A stretch of 29,741 nucleotides of DNA from an uncultured Bacteroidales bacterium (GTDB taxonomy: Bacteria > Bacteroidota > Bacteroidia > Bacteroidales > Muribaculaceae): NCBI GenBank assembly GCA_905210435.1, contig CAJLWO010000032.1, positions 1 through 29,741 on the forward strand. Reading direction: 5' to 3'. Positions 17,477 to 24,939 of the stretch are shown here, in pieces; the first letter of the stretch is position 1; the number at the start of each line of letters is the position of its first letter. The translations under genes were made by a program, and so were the position numbers. The notes below the pieces were generated by a model. The model made no database searches and was not told where the DNA came from. It worked only from the letters and a program-made list of their open reading frames with translations.

Positions 17477-17558
17477 GTAGGGACGCACGGTCTGTGCGTC
17501 CGGAAAGCAAGCATTGATTATCAGTTTATTATCGGGCGCACAGGCCGTGCGTCCCTAC
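17477..17558. repeat. BIME-like element: two REP-like hairpins in inverted orientation (copies 2 and 3)
   Basis: A plus-strand copy (17477-17503) and a minus-strand copy (17558-17533) each consist of GTAGGGACGCACGG, a short turn and the complementary half. They face each other across about 29 bases, so the whole unit can fold either as two small hairpins or as one long one with arms of about 26 bases. CCAAT and ATTGG extend the symmetry outward. The right arm contains the stop codon (17558-17560) of the wbpM-like gene. Confidence 0.7.
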
Positions 17559-19765
17559 TATTGGAAGTTCTCTAAACCCTCGTAAATGCATTTATAGCCA
17601 AGTGATGACGCGTAAGCGGAATCCACGTTCCATCCCCCCATCCCTCCCAACAAAAAAAGCCGCGGGAAATCTTTTCCAGCGGCTTTCATCTCTCCTGATT
17701 GTCTATCTTCCTTCGCCTTGGCCGGCTCCTTGCAGGCATCAGTCCTGACACCCTCCTTGCCGTTGGCAGCGATTGAATGGGCACCGTCAATAATGGCGCG
17801 CTCGAAATCGGTGGGATTGGTAAGCGTATTGCCTATCTCTCCGGCCGGCTGCTGATTCTCCTTGTCAAGAACCTCATATACTGAATGCTGGCTGCGGAAC
17901 TCCGGTACAAGGCGCTTCATGCGCCGTACTATCGACATGTTGTCCTCTCCAAGCGATGAATGGTACAGGTCGTCAAATATGGGGACAATCGAACTGTAAT
18001 CATATTCACGCACCTTGGCTATCATGATTTTCGGATGCATTGTCGGAAGCGTTATCTCCTTCTCGTTGAGCACCTCCTCGTAGAGTTTCTCGCCGTCGCG
18101 CAGACCCGTGAATTTGATTTGCACGTCGGCGCCGCTCAGCTTGATCATCCGTTTTGCCAGGTCGACTATCTTGACCGGTTCGCCCATGTCGAATACGAAT
18201 ATCTCGCCACCTTTGCCTATCGTGCCGGCCTCAAGCACGAGCTTGCACGCCTCCGGTATCAGCATGAAGTATCTGATTATGTCGGGATGCGTCACCGTAA
18301 GCGGGCCGCCGCGCTTTATCTGCTCCTTGAAGATAGGAATTACCGAGCCGTTCGAGCCCAGCACATTGCCGAAACGTGTCGTGACAAACTGCGTATTGCT
18401 CTTCACCTTACCCTCCTTGATGGCCTTGTCGAGCGCCTGCACATATATTTCGCATATACGTTTCGAGCATCCCATCACATTGGTCGGGTTCACGGCCTTG
18501 TCCGTGCTGACCATCACGAATTTCTCCGTGTTGTATTTCACCGCGAGGTCGGCTATGATACGCGTGCCCTCCACGTTGTTCTGTATTGCTTCGGCAGGAT
18601 TATCCTCCATCATCGGCACATGCTTGTAGGCAGCCGCATGGAACACATATTGCGGACGGTACGTGGCGAATATCTCCGTCATACGGCTCTTGTGCGCGAT
18701 GTCGGCCACAATGGTATGCGCTTCCAGTTCCGGAAACTCGCGGGCCATTAACAGACGCACGTCATGGAGCGGCGTCTCGGCCTGGTCTATAAGTATCAGC
18801 TTATCGGGAGCGTATATCGATACCTGACGCACGATTTCGCTGCCTATCGAGCCGGCAGCACCGGTGATGAGTATGCGTTTGCCCGAAAGATGGCGGCACG
18901 TGGCGTCGATGTCGATGTCAATTTTTTCGCGCGGCAGCAGATCCTCGATTTCAATCTCGCGCAACTGCTGTGTACGTATGCCGCTCTTGCCGTCCCATTC
19001 CTGCACCTGATTGTATATCAGTATCTTGATGTCGGCTTCGATGAGATCGTTGATCATGCGCTGATTCTCGCGCAGTTTTTCCGTGAGCAGGGGCGATACC
19101 AGAAGTTTGCTCGCCTCTTTGCGCTTCATTATGTCGATGAGGTTGTTGTCGTTGGCATAGACCGAGACTCCCATCAGCATGCGTCCGAACATGTCGGCCT
19201 CGTCCGAGATGAAGCCCGACAGGGTGTATTTTACCGAATCCTGGTTTCCGAGGCTTTTTGCTATGGCTATGCCGCCGTCCCTCACTCCGTAGATGAACAC
19301 TTTCTCGGCATTCTTGCTCGCAAACGAATAGTCATGCAGGAATTTGACAAACACGCGCATACTCCACATCAGCAGCAGCGACATCACCGACCATATGATT
19401 ATGGCCCGCACACGTATATGCATGAAGAAATCACTGTAAAGCAGCAGTGAATGGAGCGCAAGAGCTATTACCATGCCGAGCAGCACGGCGCTCGACACAC
19501 GTTGCAGGTCGATGAACGACGAGTAGCGGAACACTCCCGTATAAGTGCGGAAAAGCTTGAAACCGATTATATAGCAGCACAGATACAGCAGGAACGTGGT
19601 GCACAGCGGCCAGAACATGGTCGCTGTCTGTATCAGGCCGTTGTTAAGCGAGTACACAAACAGCATCGACATGAACACCAACATGCAGTCAAGAAGTGCG
19701 ACCGCCCAGTATGGCAATGATTTTTTGGTAAAGTACCAGCTTGATATTTTTGAAAAATAACTCAT
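17558..19765 (-). CDS. wbpM: WbpM/CapD-type membrane nucleotide-sugar 4,6-dehydratase with an abnormal C-terminal extension
   Basis: The family converts UDP-GlcNAc to UDP-4-keto-6-deoxy-GlcNAc, the precursor of QuiNAc and FucNAc. The 735-residue protein has four N-terminal membrane segments (about 18-40, 48-70, 90-111 and 119-140), a first Rossmann-like domain, and the catalytic SDR domain. In the SDR domain, TGAAGSIGSE (301-310) is the NAD site and MGCSK (431-435) is the Met-x3-Lys motif that replaces Tyr-x3-Lys in this family. Homologues normally end near VPEFRSQHSVYEVLDKE (about 636). Here about 100 more residues follow, of low-complexity character, and they are encoded across a strong intrinsic terminator (17652-17686) and into a REP hairpin. 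A stop loss or frameshift near the end is likely. It is the last gene of the locus. Confidence 0.88.
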   Translation of the reverse strand: MSYFSKISSWYFTKKSLPYWAVALLDCMLVFMSMLFVYSLNNGLIQTATMFWPLCTTFLLYLCCYIIGFKLFRTYTGVFRYSSFIDLQRVSSAVLLGMVIALALHSLLLYSDFFMHIRVRAIIIWSVMSLLLMWSMRVFVKFLHDYSFASKNAEKVFIYGVRDGGIAIAKSLGNQDSVKYTLSGFISDEADMFGRMLMGVSVYANDNNLIDIMKRKEASKLLVSPLLTEKLRENQRMINDLIEADIKILIYNQVQEWDGKSGIRTQQLREIEIEDLLPREKIDIDIDATCRHLSGKRILITGAAGSIGSEIVRQVSIYAPDKLILIDQAETPLHDVRLLMAREFPELEAHTIVADIAHKSRMTEIFATYRPQYVFHAAAYKHVPMMEDNPAEAIQNNVEGTRIIADLAVKYNTEKFVMVSTDKAVNPTNVMGCSKRICEIYVQALDKAIKEGKVKSNTQFVTTRFGNVLGSNGSVIPIFKEQIKRGGPLTVTHPDIIRYFMLIPEACKLVLEAGTIGKGGEIFVFDMGEPVKIVDLAKRMIKLSGADVQIKFTGLRDGEKLYEEVLNEKEITLPTMHPKIMIAKVREYDYSSIVPIFDDLYHSSLGEDNMSIVRRMKRLVPEFRSQHSVYEVLDKENQQPAGEIGNTLTNPTDFERAIIDGAHSIAANGKEGVRTDACKEPAKAKEDRQSGEMKAAGKDFPRLFLLGGMGGWNVDSAYASSLGYKCIYEGLENFQ
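17652..17686 (-). terminator. Intrinsic terminator lying inside the wbpM-like reading frame
   Basis: On the minus strand AAAGCCGC pairs with GCGGCTTT; a further 5 bp form after one mismatch, with a 3-base loop. Seven T residues follow. This is a textbook terminator for the polysaccharide operon, yet the open frame runs through it (residues about 694-705) and for another 31 codons. Confidence 0.8.
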
Positions 19766-19840
19766 TCTCTTTTGTATTAGGATTACGTTAGGTTACGGAA
19801 ATGATAATGATAATAGTGATGTGAGGGGATGACCCCGTTT

Positions 19841-20233
19841 TTATAGTATTTCGTCATCGGAGAGCGGAACATACGCACCGTCCTTTACCTCGATGATGAC
19901 CGACGGCTCGTGCACGTCGATGGTGTGCCACCGGCCGGCCTCTATCTGAACTCCGCGGTTAGCGCCGTTGGCATCCAGCTCTATACGCTCGGTCTCGTTG
20001 CCGTTGTCGTCGAAATAGACCTCGGCAAGGCGCCCTTTCAGCAGTACCACCGTTTCCGACGTTTTGAGATGCCGGTGCACGGGCACCGAAGTGCCGGGCA
20101 TAAGCGCATTGAGCATGCGTTGCGACGTGTCCGACTCCGAGTTGCGTAAATCAAGATTTGTGCGTAGGCGTGCGTTTGAGGCGGCTTCGTTCAGTAGGTT
20201 GTCAAATATATTTTCGCCGATAATGAAGTTCAT
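19841..20233 (-). CDS. wbuC: WbuC-family cupin protein
   Basis: The 130-residue protein has the WbuC cupin pattern: PVHRHLKTSETVVLLKGR with His53, His55 and Glu60, and a later RWHTIDV with His103, together a likely metal site. WbuC-type genes are found at the ends of O-antigen clusters that make FucNAc; their reaction is not established. The open frame runs up to 20338, but MNFIIGENIF at 20233 is the expected start. It overlaps the stop of the upstream transferase as ATGA, which implies translational coupling. It is followed after 75 bases by the wbpM-like gene. Confidence 0.85.
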   Translation of the reverse strand: MNFIIGENIFDNLLNEAASNARLRTNLDLRNSESDTSQRMLNALMPGTSVPVHRHLKTSETVVLLKGRLAEVYFDDNGNETERIELDANGANRGVQIEAGRWHTIDVHEPSVIIEVKDGAYVPLSDDEIL

Positions 20234-21204
20234 GATTTCTTGGCAAGTAGATATTGTTCGTGAAGATAATAAAAATTTTTCATAAATACCAAATATCCTA
20301 TGGCAAGTGTCGCGATTATGCCGCAGAAATATATCCATTGGCCTGTGCCGTCACCGATTGCGATTAGCCCGAATGATATGGCAAGCTGCAATGCCATATA
20401 GATGACCGATACCAGTGTGTGCCGCATCTTAAGCTCGTTCGACATTATCTGGTAGGCATGTTTGCGGTGCGCCTCACCGAGATTTTCCTTAAGCATGATG
20501 CGGTGTATTATGGTCAGCACGGTGTCGGCGCCGTAGACTGCCAGAAACAGCAGGTACACCGGATTGCCCGTCGCCATGATGAGCCGCCCGAGAGCGAACA
20601 GCACTATGAACGCTATGCTGACCGACCCTACGTCGCCCGCAAAACATTTCGCTCTCTTCCTGAAATTGAACACTAAGAATACCGCGGCACTCAGCGCTGT
20701 CACAGCCGGCAGACTCTCATCGATGAAATGCATCTCCCGGTTGAGGTAGAACAGCGGCGCTATCACAGCCAGCGAGTAGCATCCCGTGATACCGTTGATG
20801 CCGTCCATGAAATTGTAGGCGTTGATGATGCCCACGCACACTATCAGCGCCGGCACTATAACCCACCAGGTCGATGATTCGTACAGGTGCAGGTTGATGA
20901 ACATCAGCATCATGGCCGTGAACTGTACCACGAGCCGCAGCGCGTTCGGCGTCGAGTGCACATCGTCAACGAAACTGACTGCGCCGATAAGCGTCAGTCC
21001 CGTAAGAAACCATATGTAGTGCACACCGAAAAATGCAGCCCATACCCACGCGCCGATAAGGAATATCACACCTCCTCCGCGGAGAGTTATCCTCGTATGC
21101 GAACTCCGTTCGTTGGGCTTGTCTATAATGTTGAAGCGGTCGGCAATCCTGAAATATACCAGTTCCGCCACAAGCAATATAACAGTAATAATTACATATT
21201 CCAT
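20230..21204 (-). CDS. WecA/WbpL-type undecaprenyl-phosphate sugar-1-phosphate transferase
   Basis: This polytopic membrane protein of the MraY/WecA superfamily transfers a HexNAc-1-phosphate from its UDP sugar to undecaprenyl phosphate, starting glycan assembly on the cytoplasmic face. The 324 residues contain about ten hydrophobic segments and the family motifs: DKPNERSSHT (28-37), FVDDVHS (Asp80-Asp81, Mg binding), NAYNFMDGINGI (128-139) and CFAGDVGS (187-194). A longer start at 21246 adds 14 residues; MEYVIITVILLVAEL at 21204 is the typical N-terminus. The adjacent WbpV-like and WbpM-like genes suggest the substrate is UDP-QuiNAc or UDP-FucNAc, as for Pseudomonas WbpL, rather than UDP-GlcNAc; this is inference. 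Confidence 0.9.
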   Translation of the reverse strand: MEYVIITVILLVAELVYFRIADRFNIIDKPNERSSHTRITLRGGGVIFLIGAWVWAAFFGVHYIWFLTGLTLIGAVSFVDDVHSTPNALRLVVQFTAMMLMFINLHLYESSTWWVIVPALIVCVGIINAYNFMDGINGITGCYSLAVIAPLFYLNREMHFIDESLPAVTALSAAVFLVFNFRKRAKCFAGDVGSVSIAFIVLFALGRLIMATGNPVYLLFLAVYGADTVLTIIHRIMLKENLGEAHRKHAYQIMSNELKMRHTLVSVIYMALQLAISFGLIAIGDGTGQWIYFCGIIATLAIGYLVFMKNFYYLHEQYLLAKKS

Positions 21205-21297
21205 ATAAAATAAATCCGGATATATTATAAATTTAGACAAAATCAAATTAATTGACTGTTCCGGTCAATAGCCACCCACTGAATGTGCCCGTCAATA

Positions 21298-21325
21298 GTA
21301 GGGCTGCACCCCGGTGCAGCCGCCC
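21298..21325 (+). repeat. REP-like element, copy 4
   Basis: GTAGGG is followed by a 9-bp stem GGCTGCACC/GGTGCAGCC with a 2-base loop and then CGCCC. The stem sequence differs from the other copies but the GTAGGG-palindrome-CCGC architecture and the AATA before it are kept. It lies between the wbpV-like and wbpL-like genes. Confidence 0.65.
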
Positions 21326-21350
21326 ACGACACACAAAAAATAATTATGAA

Positions 21351-22289
21351 TTATGAATTATGAAACGACCTGATAGTGCGCCTGATTCCCTCTGCCGAAC
21401 TGACCGGCAGCTCCTTGATTCCGAGCGCACGTTTGATTTTGCCGTTGTCAACCACGTAATTCTCCGTCAGTTTACGCAGACGCTCCTTGTTGAGCGGCAG
21501 ATGGAGCACCGTACCCGTCGAGGCCATGAACCGCACCATACCGCGAGGCATTTTCCATATCCGCGGCTTCCTGCCCATTGTATCGCACATGAGCCGTATG
21601 AGCTCATTGGTCGACAGCGGTTTGTCATCGCCGATATTGTAGATGCCTGTTGGTGCGTCGCTCTCGAGCAGACGCCCGATGATATGCGTGAGGTTGTCAA
21701 TCGATGTGAACGACCGCAGATTGTCAAAAGCTCCCAGCGGCCAGGGTATCCCGTGGCGTATCACCGAGTGGAGCAGGTTGAGATTCCCTTTGTTGCCCGG
21801 ACCGTGTATCATGCATGGACGGAAAATGTAGGTTGCCTTTCCGGCGTTGTCCCACTTTGTCCGGATATATTCCTCAGCCTTGATTTTGCTCTCGCCGTAA
21901 GGTCCCACAGGTTTTGGCGTGATATTCTCGTCGAGAATGTCACCCTCCACGCTGTCGGCAGCCGCCTTTACCGAACTGAAAAATATGAATTTACGTGCCG
22001 ATGATTGCAGATAATGGTCGTAAATCTTCCGGGTAAGACCCGTGTTGACCTTGAAATATACGTCGGCCTGCGCCTTGTTCTTGGTATCGTGGGCTTTGCC
22101 TGCGAGATGTATCACGGCATCCACCTCAGGCATCCGGCCTGCATCGAGGTCGTCCCAAGTATAGGTCTTCACCACCCCCACTTTCACCGGAGTGACAATA
22201 TCGAGTCCGTAAATCTCATGTCGGCCCTTCAGCGCCCCCACAAGATTACTCCCCACAAATCCATGTATTCCAGTTATAAGTAATTTCAT
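21351..22289 (-). CDS. NAD(P)-dependent nucleotide-sugar epimerase/reductase, WbpV-like
   Basis: The 312-residue extended SDR protein has the coenzyme site TGIHGFVGSNL (6-16), the FFSSVKAA serine (105-106) and YGESK (Tyr131, Lys135). In comparable loci this gene sits between a GT4 enzyme and a WecA-like transferase. There it acts as the C4 reductase that turns the WbpM product into UDP-QuiNAc (WbpV), or as a UDP-hexose 4-epimerase. The neighbouring WbpM-like and WbpL-like genes favour the reductase role. It starts 115 bases after the wbuB stop; a REP element occupies part of that gap. Confidence 0.85.
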   Translation of the reverse strand: MKLLITGIHGFVGSNLVGALKGRHEIYGLDIVTPVKVGVVKTYTWDDLDAGRMPEVDAVIHLAGKAHDTKNKAQADVYFKVNTGLTRKIYDHYLQSSARKFIFFSSVKAAADSVEGDILDENITPKPVGPYGESKIKAEEYIRTKWDNAGKATYIFRPCMIHGPGNKGNLNLLHSVIRHGIPWPLGAFDNLRSFTSIDNLTHIIGRLLESDAPTGIYNIGDDKPLSTNELIRLMCDTMGRKPRIWKMPRGMVRFMASTGTVLHLPLNKERLRKLTENYVVDNGKIKRALGIKELPVSSAEGIRRTIRSFHNS

Positions 22290-22317
22290 AAATATTTTAC
22301 TATTTCATCGACAAATA

Positions 22318-22343
22318 GTAGGTACGCGATTTATCGCGTCCGC
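22318..22343 (+). repeat. REP-like element, copy 5
   Basis: GTAGGT, then a 7-bp stem ACGCGAT/ATCGCGT with a TT loop, then CCGC. It lies in the gap between the wbuB stop and the next gene of the locus and has the same AATA prefix as copies 3 and 4. Confidence 0.65.
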
Positions 22344-22403
22344 GTCCACATGACGAATTTATATTTGTATTGCGACACTGTCTGTATTGCGATACTGTCA
22401 ATA

Positions 22404-23648
22404 CTATTTCCCCTTTTTGCAAAGATTTTCTACCAATTCCAGATACTGTCCGGTGACAATCTCCTTGGAGTATTCTTTCTCTATCACGTCGAGTCCGCGC
22501 GCGCCTGTCTCACGGAGCGTCTGTTTGGTCTGGCTCTTGAGCCATTCGTAAAGTTTCTCCACTTTGGCTGTCTGCTCCTTCTCGGTGTCGAGCAATGCGC
22601 ATTCTTTCCCCGCAAGGAAGTTGACTATGGGAGTACCTTTGCCCGAGCATACCATCAGCGGACGTGCGCACGCCATGATTGTATACACTTTCGACGGAAA
22701 TCCCTGTCCCTCCATCTTAGGAGACATGAATATGAACTGCACGTCGGAGTAGGCTAATAGCACCGGCATCAGTTCGCGTTTCTGATAGGGGAGTATGTGG
22801 ATTTTGTCAAGTCCTTCGGCCTTTTTCTGCTCCTCGAGCCACGGCTTCATCACCCCCTCGCCGATTACGAAATATTCGATGTTCTCCTCGCGGGTACGCT
22901 TGGCGAGGTCTACGAGTGTCTCCCAGTCCTGCGCGAACCCGATGTTGCCCGCATACATCACCTTTATGGCGTCGGTCTGTGGAAACATTGTCCGGTCAAG
23001 TACCGATGTGTCGCAGTTGCCCGGATTGTATAGTTCGGTGTCAACGAAGTTGGGTATGATATGCAGTTTCGACGGGTCTTTGAAGCGTCCGGCGATTGTG
23101 TCGTAAAACACCTGGTCGATGGTAGTCACGGCATTCGACTTGTTGTAGACGTACCGTTCCATCTTCTTGAGCATATTCACCACCGTTCCCTCTTTCTTGG
23201 GCAATATGTCGGGATATATCTCCTGCACGTTGTACACTGTGCGGCACCCTTTCAGTTTCTTGAGCCAGTTGTTGATGACTCCTATTGTGAGAGGGGGCGA
23301 CGGCGACAGTATCAGGTCGACCTTGCGTATCGACAGGCCTATGATGAATGCTATGACATGCCAGTAGGCGAATCCGAAAAGTCTAAGCAGCGTCGACTTG
23401 AATTTCTTCTGCGGTATGTGGTACACCTTGATGCCGTGGTAGTTGCTCTGCTTGCATATGCCGGGTATTTTCCAGCGCATCGGCTGCTTTGCAAGCTCCT
23501 CGTCGACAATATTGTAGTGGGGCGTGGTCGACAGTACCACCACTTCGTGCCCCTCGTCGTGCAGACGGCGCGCTATGTCGGAATAGAGATAGGCGGTCGA
23601 TACGCCGTCGGGCGAGAATATCAGTGAGTGTATCAGTATTTTCGCCAT
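22404..23648 (-). CDS. wbuB: GT4 glycosyltransferase, WbuB-like (predicted L-FucNAc transferase)
   Basis: The 414-residue cytoplasmic, membrane-associated GT-B enzyme resembles WbuB, which adds L-FucNAc from UDP-L-FucNAc to the lipid-linked acceptor. Visible marks are the N-terminal MAKILIHSLIFSPDGVST, SPSPPLTIG, NVQEIYPD, IIPNFVD and VMYAGNIGFAQDWE opening the donor domain. The GT4 donor motif region follows, around FMSPKMEGQGFPSKVYTIMA. The open frame extends to 23870, but homology-like sequence starts at ATG 23648. This start overlaps the end of fnlC by 16 bases, consistent with translational coupling to the enzyme that makes its donor. Confidence 0.88.
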   Translation of the reverse strand: MAKILIHSLIFSPDGVSTAYLYSDIARRLHDEGHEVVVLSTTPHYNIVDEELAKQPMRWKIPGICKQSNYHGIKVYHIPQKKFKSTLLRLFGFAYWHVIAFIIGLSIRKVDLILSPSPPLTIGVINNWLKKLKGCRTVYNVQEIYPDILPKKEGTVVNMLKKMERYVYNKSNAVTTIDQVFYDTIAGRFKDPSKLHIIPNFVDTELYNPGNCDTSVLDRTMFPQTDAIKVMYAGNIGFAQDWETLVDLAKRTREENIEYFVIGEGVMKPWLEEQKKAEGLDKIHILPYQKRELMPVLLAYSDVQFIFMSPKMEGQGFPSKVYTIMACARPLMVCSGKGTPIVNFLAGKECALLDTEKEQTAKVEKLYEWLKSQTKQTLRETGARGLDVIEKEYSKEIVTGQYLELVENLCKKGK

Positions 23649-24805
23649 ACCATCTTGTTTACTACTCCGGTATATGACTGGATGAGGCGCACCACCTTGT
23701 CGCTGACGTTCTCGTCGGTGTAGTCGGGCACGGGTATGCCGTAGCGGCCGTCGGCTATGAGGCCTACTGCGGTGTCGACAGCCTGCAGCAGGCTGTTCTC
23801 GTCGATGCCGGCAAGCACGAAGCATCCTTTGTCGAGCGCTTCGGGGCGTTCGGTCGAGGTGCGTATGCACACCGCCGGGAACGCATGTCCCACCGAGGTG
23901 AAAAACGATGACTCCTCGGGCAGCGTGCCGCTGTCGCTGACTACCGCGAATGCATTCATCTGCAGGCAGTTGTAGTCGTGAAATCCGAGAGGCTCGTGGC
24001 GTATCACGCGGCTGTCGAGCTCGAAGCCCGATTGCTCCAGGCGCTTGCGGCTGCGCGGATGGCAGGAATAGAGTATGGGCATGTCGTATTTTTCGGCCAT
24101 CTTGTTGATGGCGTTGAACAGCGACTTGAAATTCTTTTCCGTATCGATATTCTCCTCGCGGTGTGCCGAAAGGAGTATGTATTTCCCTTTTTCGAGTCCT
24201 AAGCGGGCATGTATGTCGGAGGCTTCGATTTCATTCAGGTTGTTGTGAAGCACCTCGGCCATCGGCGAACCGGTCACATACACACGCTCCTTGGGCAGTC
24301 CGCAGTCATGCAGATATTTGCGCGCATGCTCGCTGTAGGCCAGGTTCACGTCTGAAATGATGTCGACAATGCGTCGGTTGGTCTCTTCGGGCAGACACTC
24401 GTCCTTGCAGCGGTTGCCCGCTTCCATGTGGAAGATAGGGATATGCAGGCGCTTGGCGCCGATGACCGACAGACACGAGTTCGTATCGCCCAGCACGAGC
24501 ACCGCGTCGGGCATGATCTGTGCCATCAGCTTGTAGGACAGCGCAATGATGTTGCCCATTGTCTCACCAAGGTCGGCGCCTACGGCATCGAGATACACCT
24601 CCGGCTCCTTGAGCTTGAGGTCGCGGAAAAAGATGCCGTTAAGATTGTAGTCATAGTTTTGTCCCGTGTGTGCGAGAATTGTGTCGAAATATCTGCGACA
24701 CGCATTGATGACGGCCGCCAGACGGATTATCTCGGGACGTGTCCCTACGATAATCAGCAGCTTCAGCTTGCCGTTATTCTCGAATGATACATCTGAAAAA
24801 TCCAT
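23633..24805 (-). CDS. fnlC: UDP-L-FucNAc synthase: UDP-HexNAc 2-epimerase of the FnlC/WbjD/CapG type
   Basis: This WecB-fold enzyme inverts C2 of UDP-2-acetamido-2,6-dideoxy-L-talose to give UDP-N-acetyl-L-fucosamine, the last step of the pathway begun by FnlA and FnlB. The 390-residue protein has VGTRPEIIRL (20-29), AHTGQNYD (45-52), GDTNS (106-110), HMEAGNRCKDECLPEETNRR (126-145) and SAHREENID. The NRCKDECLPEE variant of the loop is what separates FnlC-like proteins from plain WecB in my reading. It overlaps wbuB by 16 bases. The start gives a roughly 13-residue extension before the first beta strand. Confidence 0.9.
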   Translation of the reverse strand: MDFSDVSFENNGKLKLLIIVGTRPEIIRLAAVINACRRYFDTILAHTGQNYDYNLNGIFFRDLKLKEPEVYLDAVGADLGETMGNIIALSYKLMAQIMPDAVLVLGDTNSCLSVIGAKRLHIPIFHMEAGNRCKDECLPEETNRRIVDIISDVNLAYSEHARKYLHDCGLPKERVYVTGSPMAEVLHNNLNEIEASDIHARLGLEKGKYILLSAHREENIDTEKNFKSLFNAINKMAEKYDMPILYSCHPRSRKRLEQSGFELDSRVIRHEPLGFHDYNCLQMNAFAVVSDSGTLPEESSFFTSVGHAFPAVCIRTSTERPEALDKGCFVLAGIDENSLLQAVDTAVGLIADGRYGIPVPDYTDENVSDKVVRLIQSYTGVVNKMVWRKY

Positions 24806-24841
24806 TGTCTATATTAGTGATAACTTGTTCTGATTAAATTT

Positions 24842-24886
24842 AGTCAGACTTGTCCGACACGTTCGACTTGTCTGACACGTCCGACA
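24842..24886. repeat. Degenerate 9-bp tandem array 4 (TGTCnGACA-like, five units)
   Basis: Five in-phase 9-base units include TGTCCGACA, CGTTCGACT, TGTCTGACA and CGTCCGACA. The unit TGTCnGACA is itself a palindrome. The array lies between the fusion gene stop and the fnlC start, inside the polysaccharide operon. Confidence 0.7.
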
Positions 24887-24897
24887 TAAGTGTGGGG

Positions 24898-24916
24898 CGG
24901 GGGCGTCTCGCCCCCG
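24898..24916. other. GC-rich hairpin after the nucleotidyltransferase-kinase gene
   Basis: An 8-bp stem CGGGGGCG/CGCCCCCG with a 3-base loop is preceded by GTGGGG. It lies 24 bases after the fusion gene stop. There is no T run, so it is not a standard terminator; it might be a diverged REP-like copy, since GTGG precedes a palindrome. Confidence 0.45.
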
Positions 24917-24939
24917 TGGTATTTCGCCCCCCGGGGCTA

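Noticed and set aside
23649..23870. Upstream extension of the wbuB frame
   Set aside because: The added residues are Arg-rich shadow translation of fnlC; the GT4 N-terminus starts at 23648.
24898..24916. Terminator after the nucleotidyltransferase-kinase gene
   Set aside because: The stem is strong but there is no T run on either strand, so it is listed only as a hairpin.
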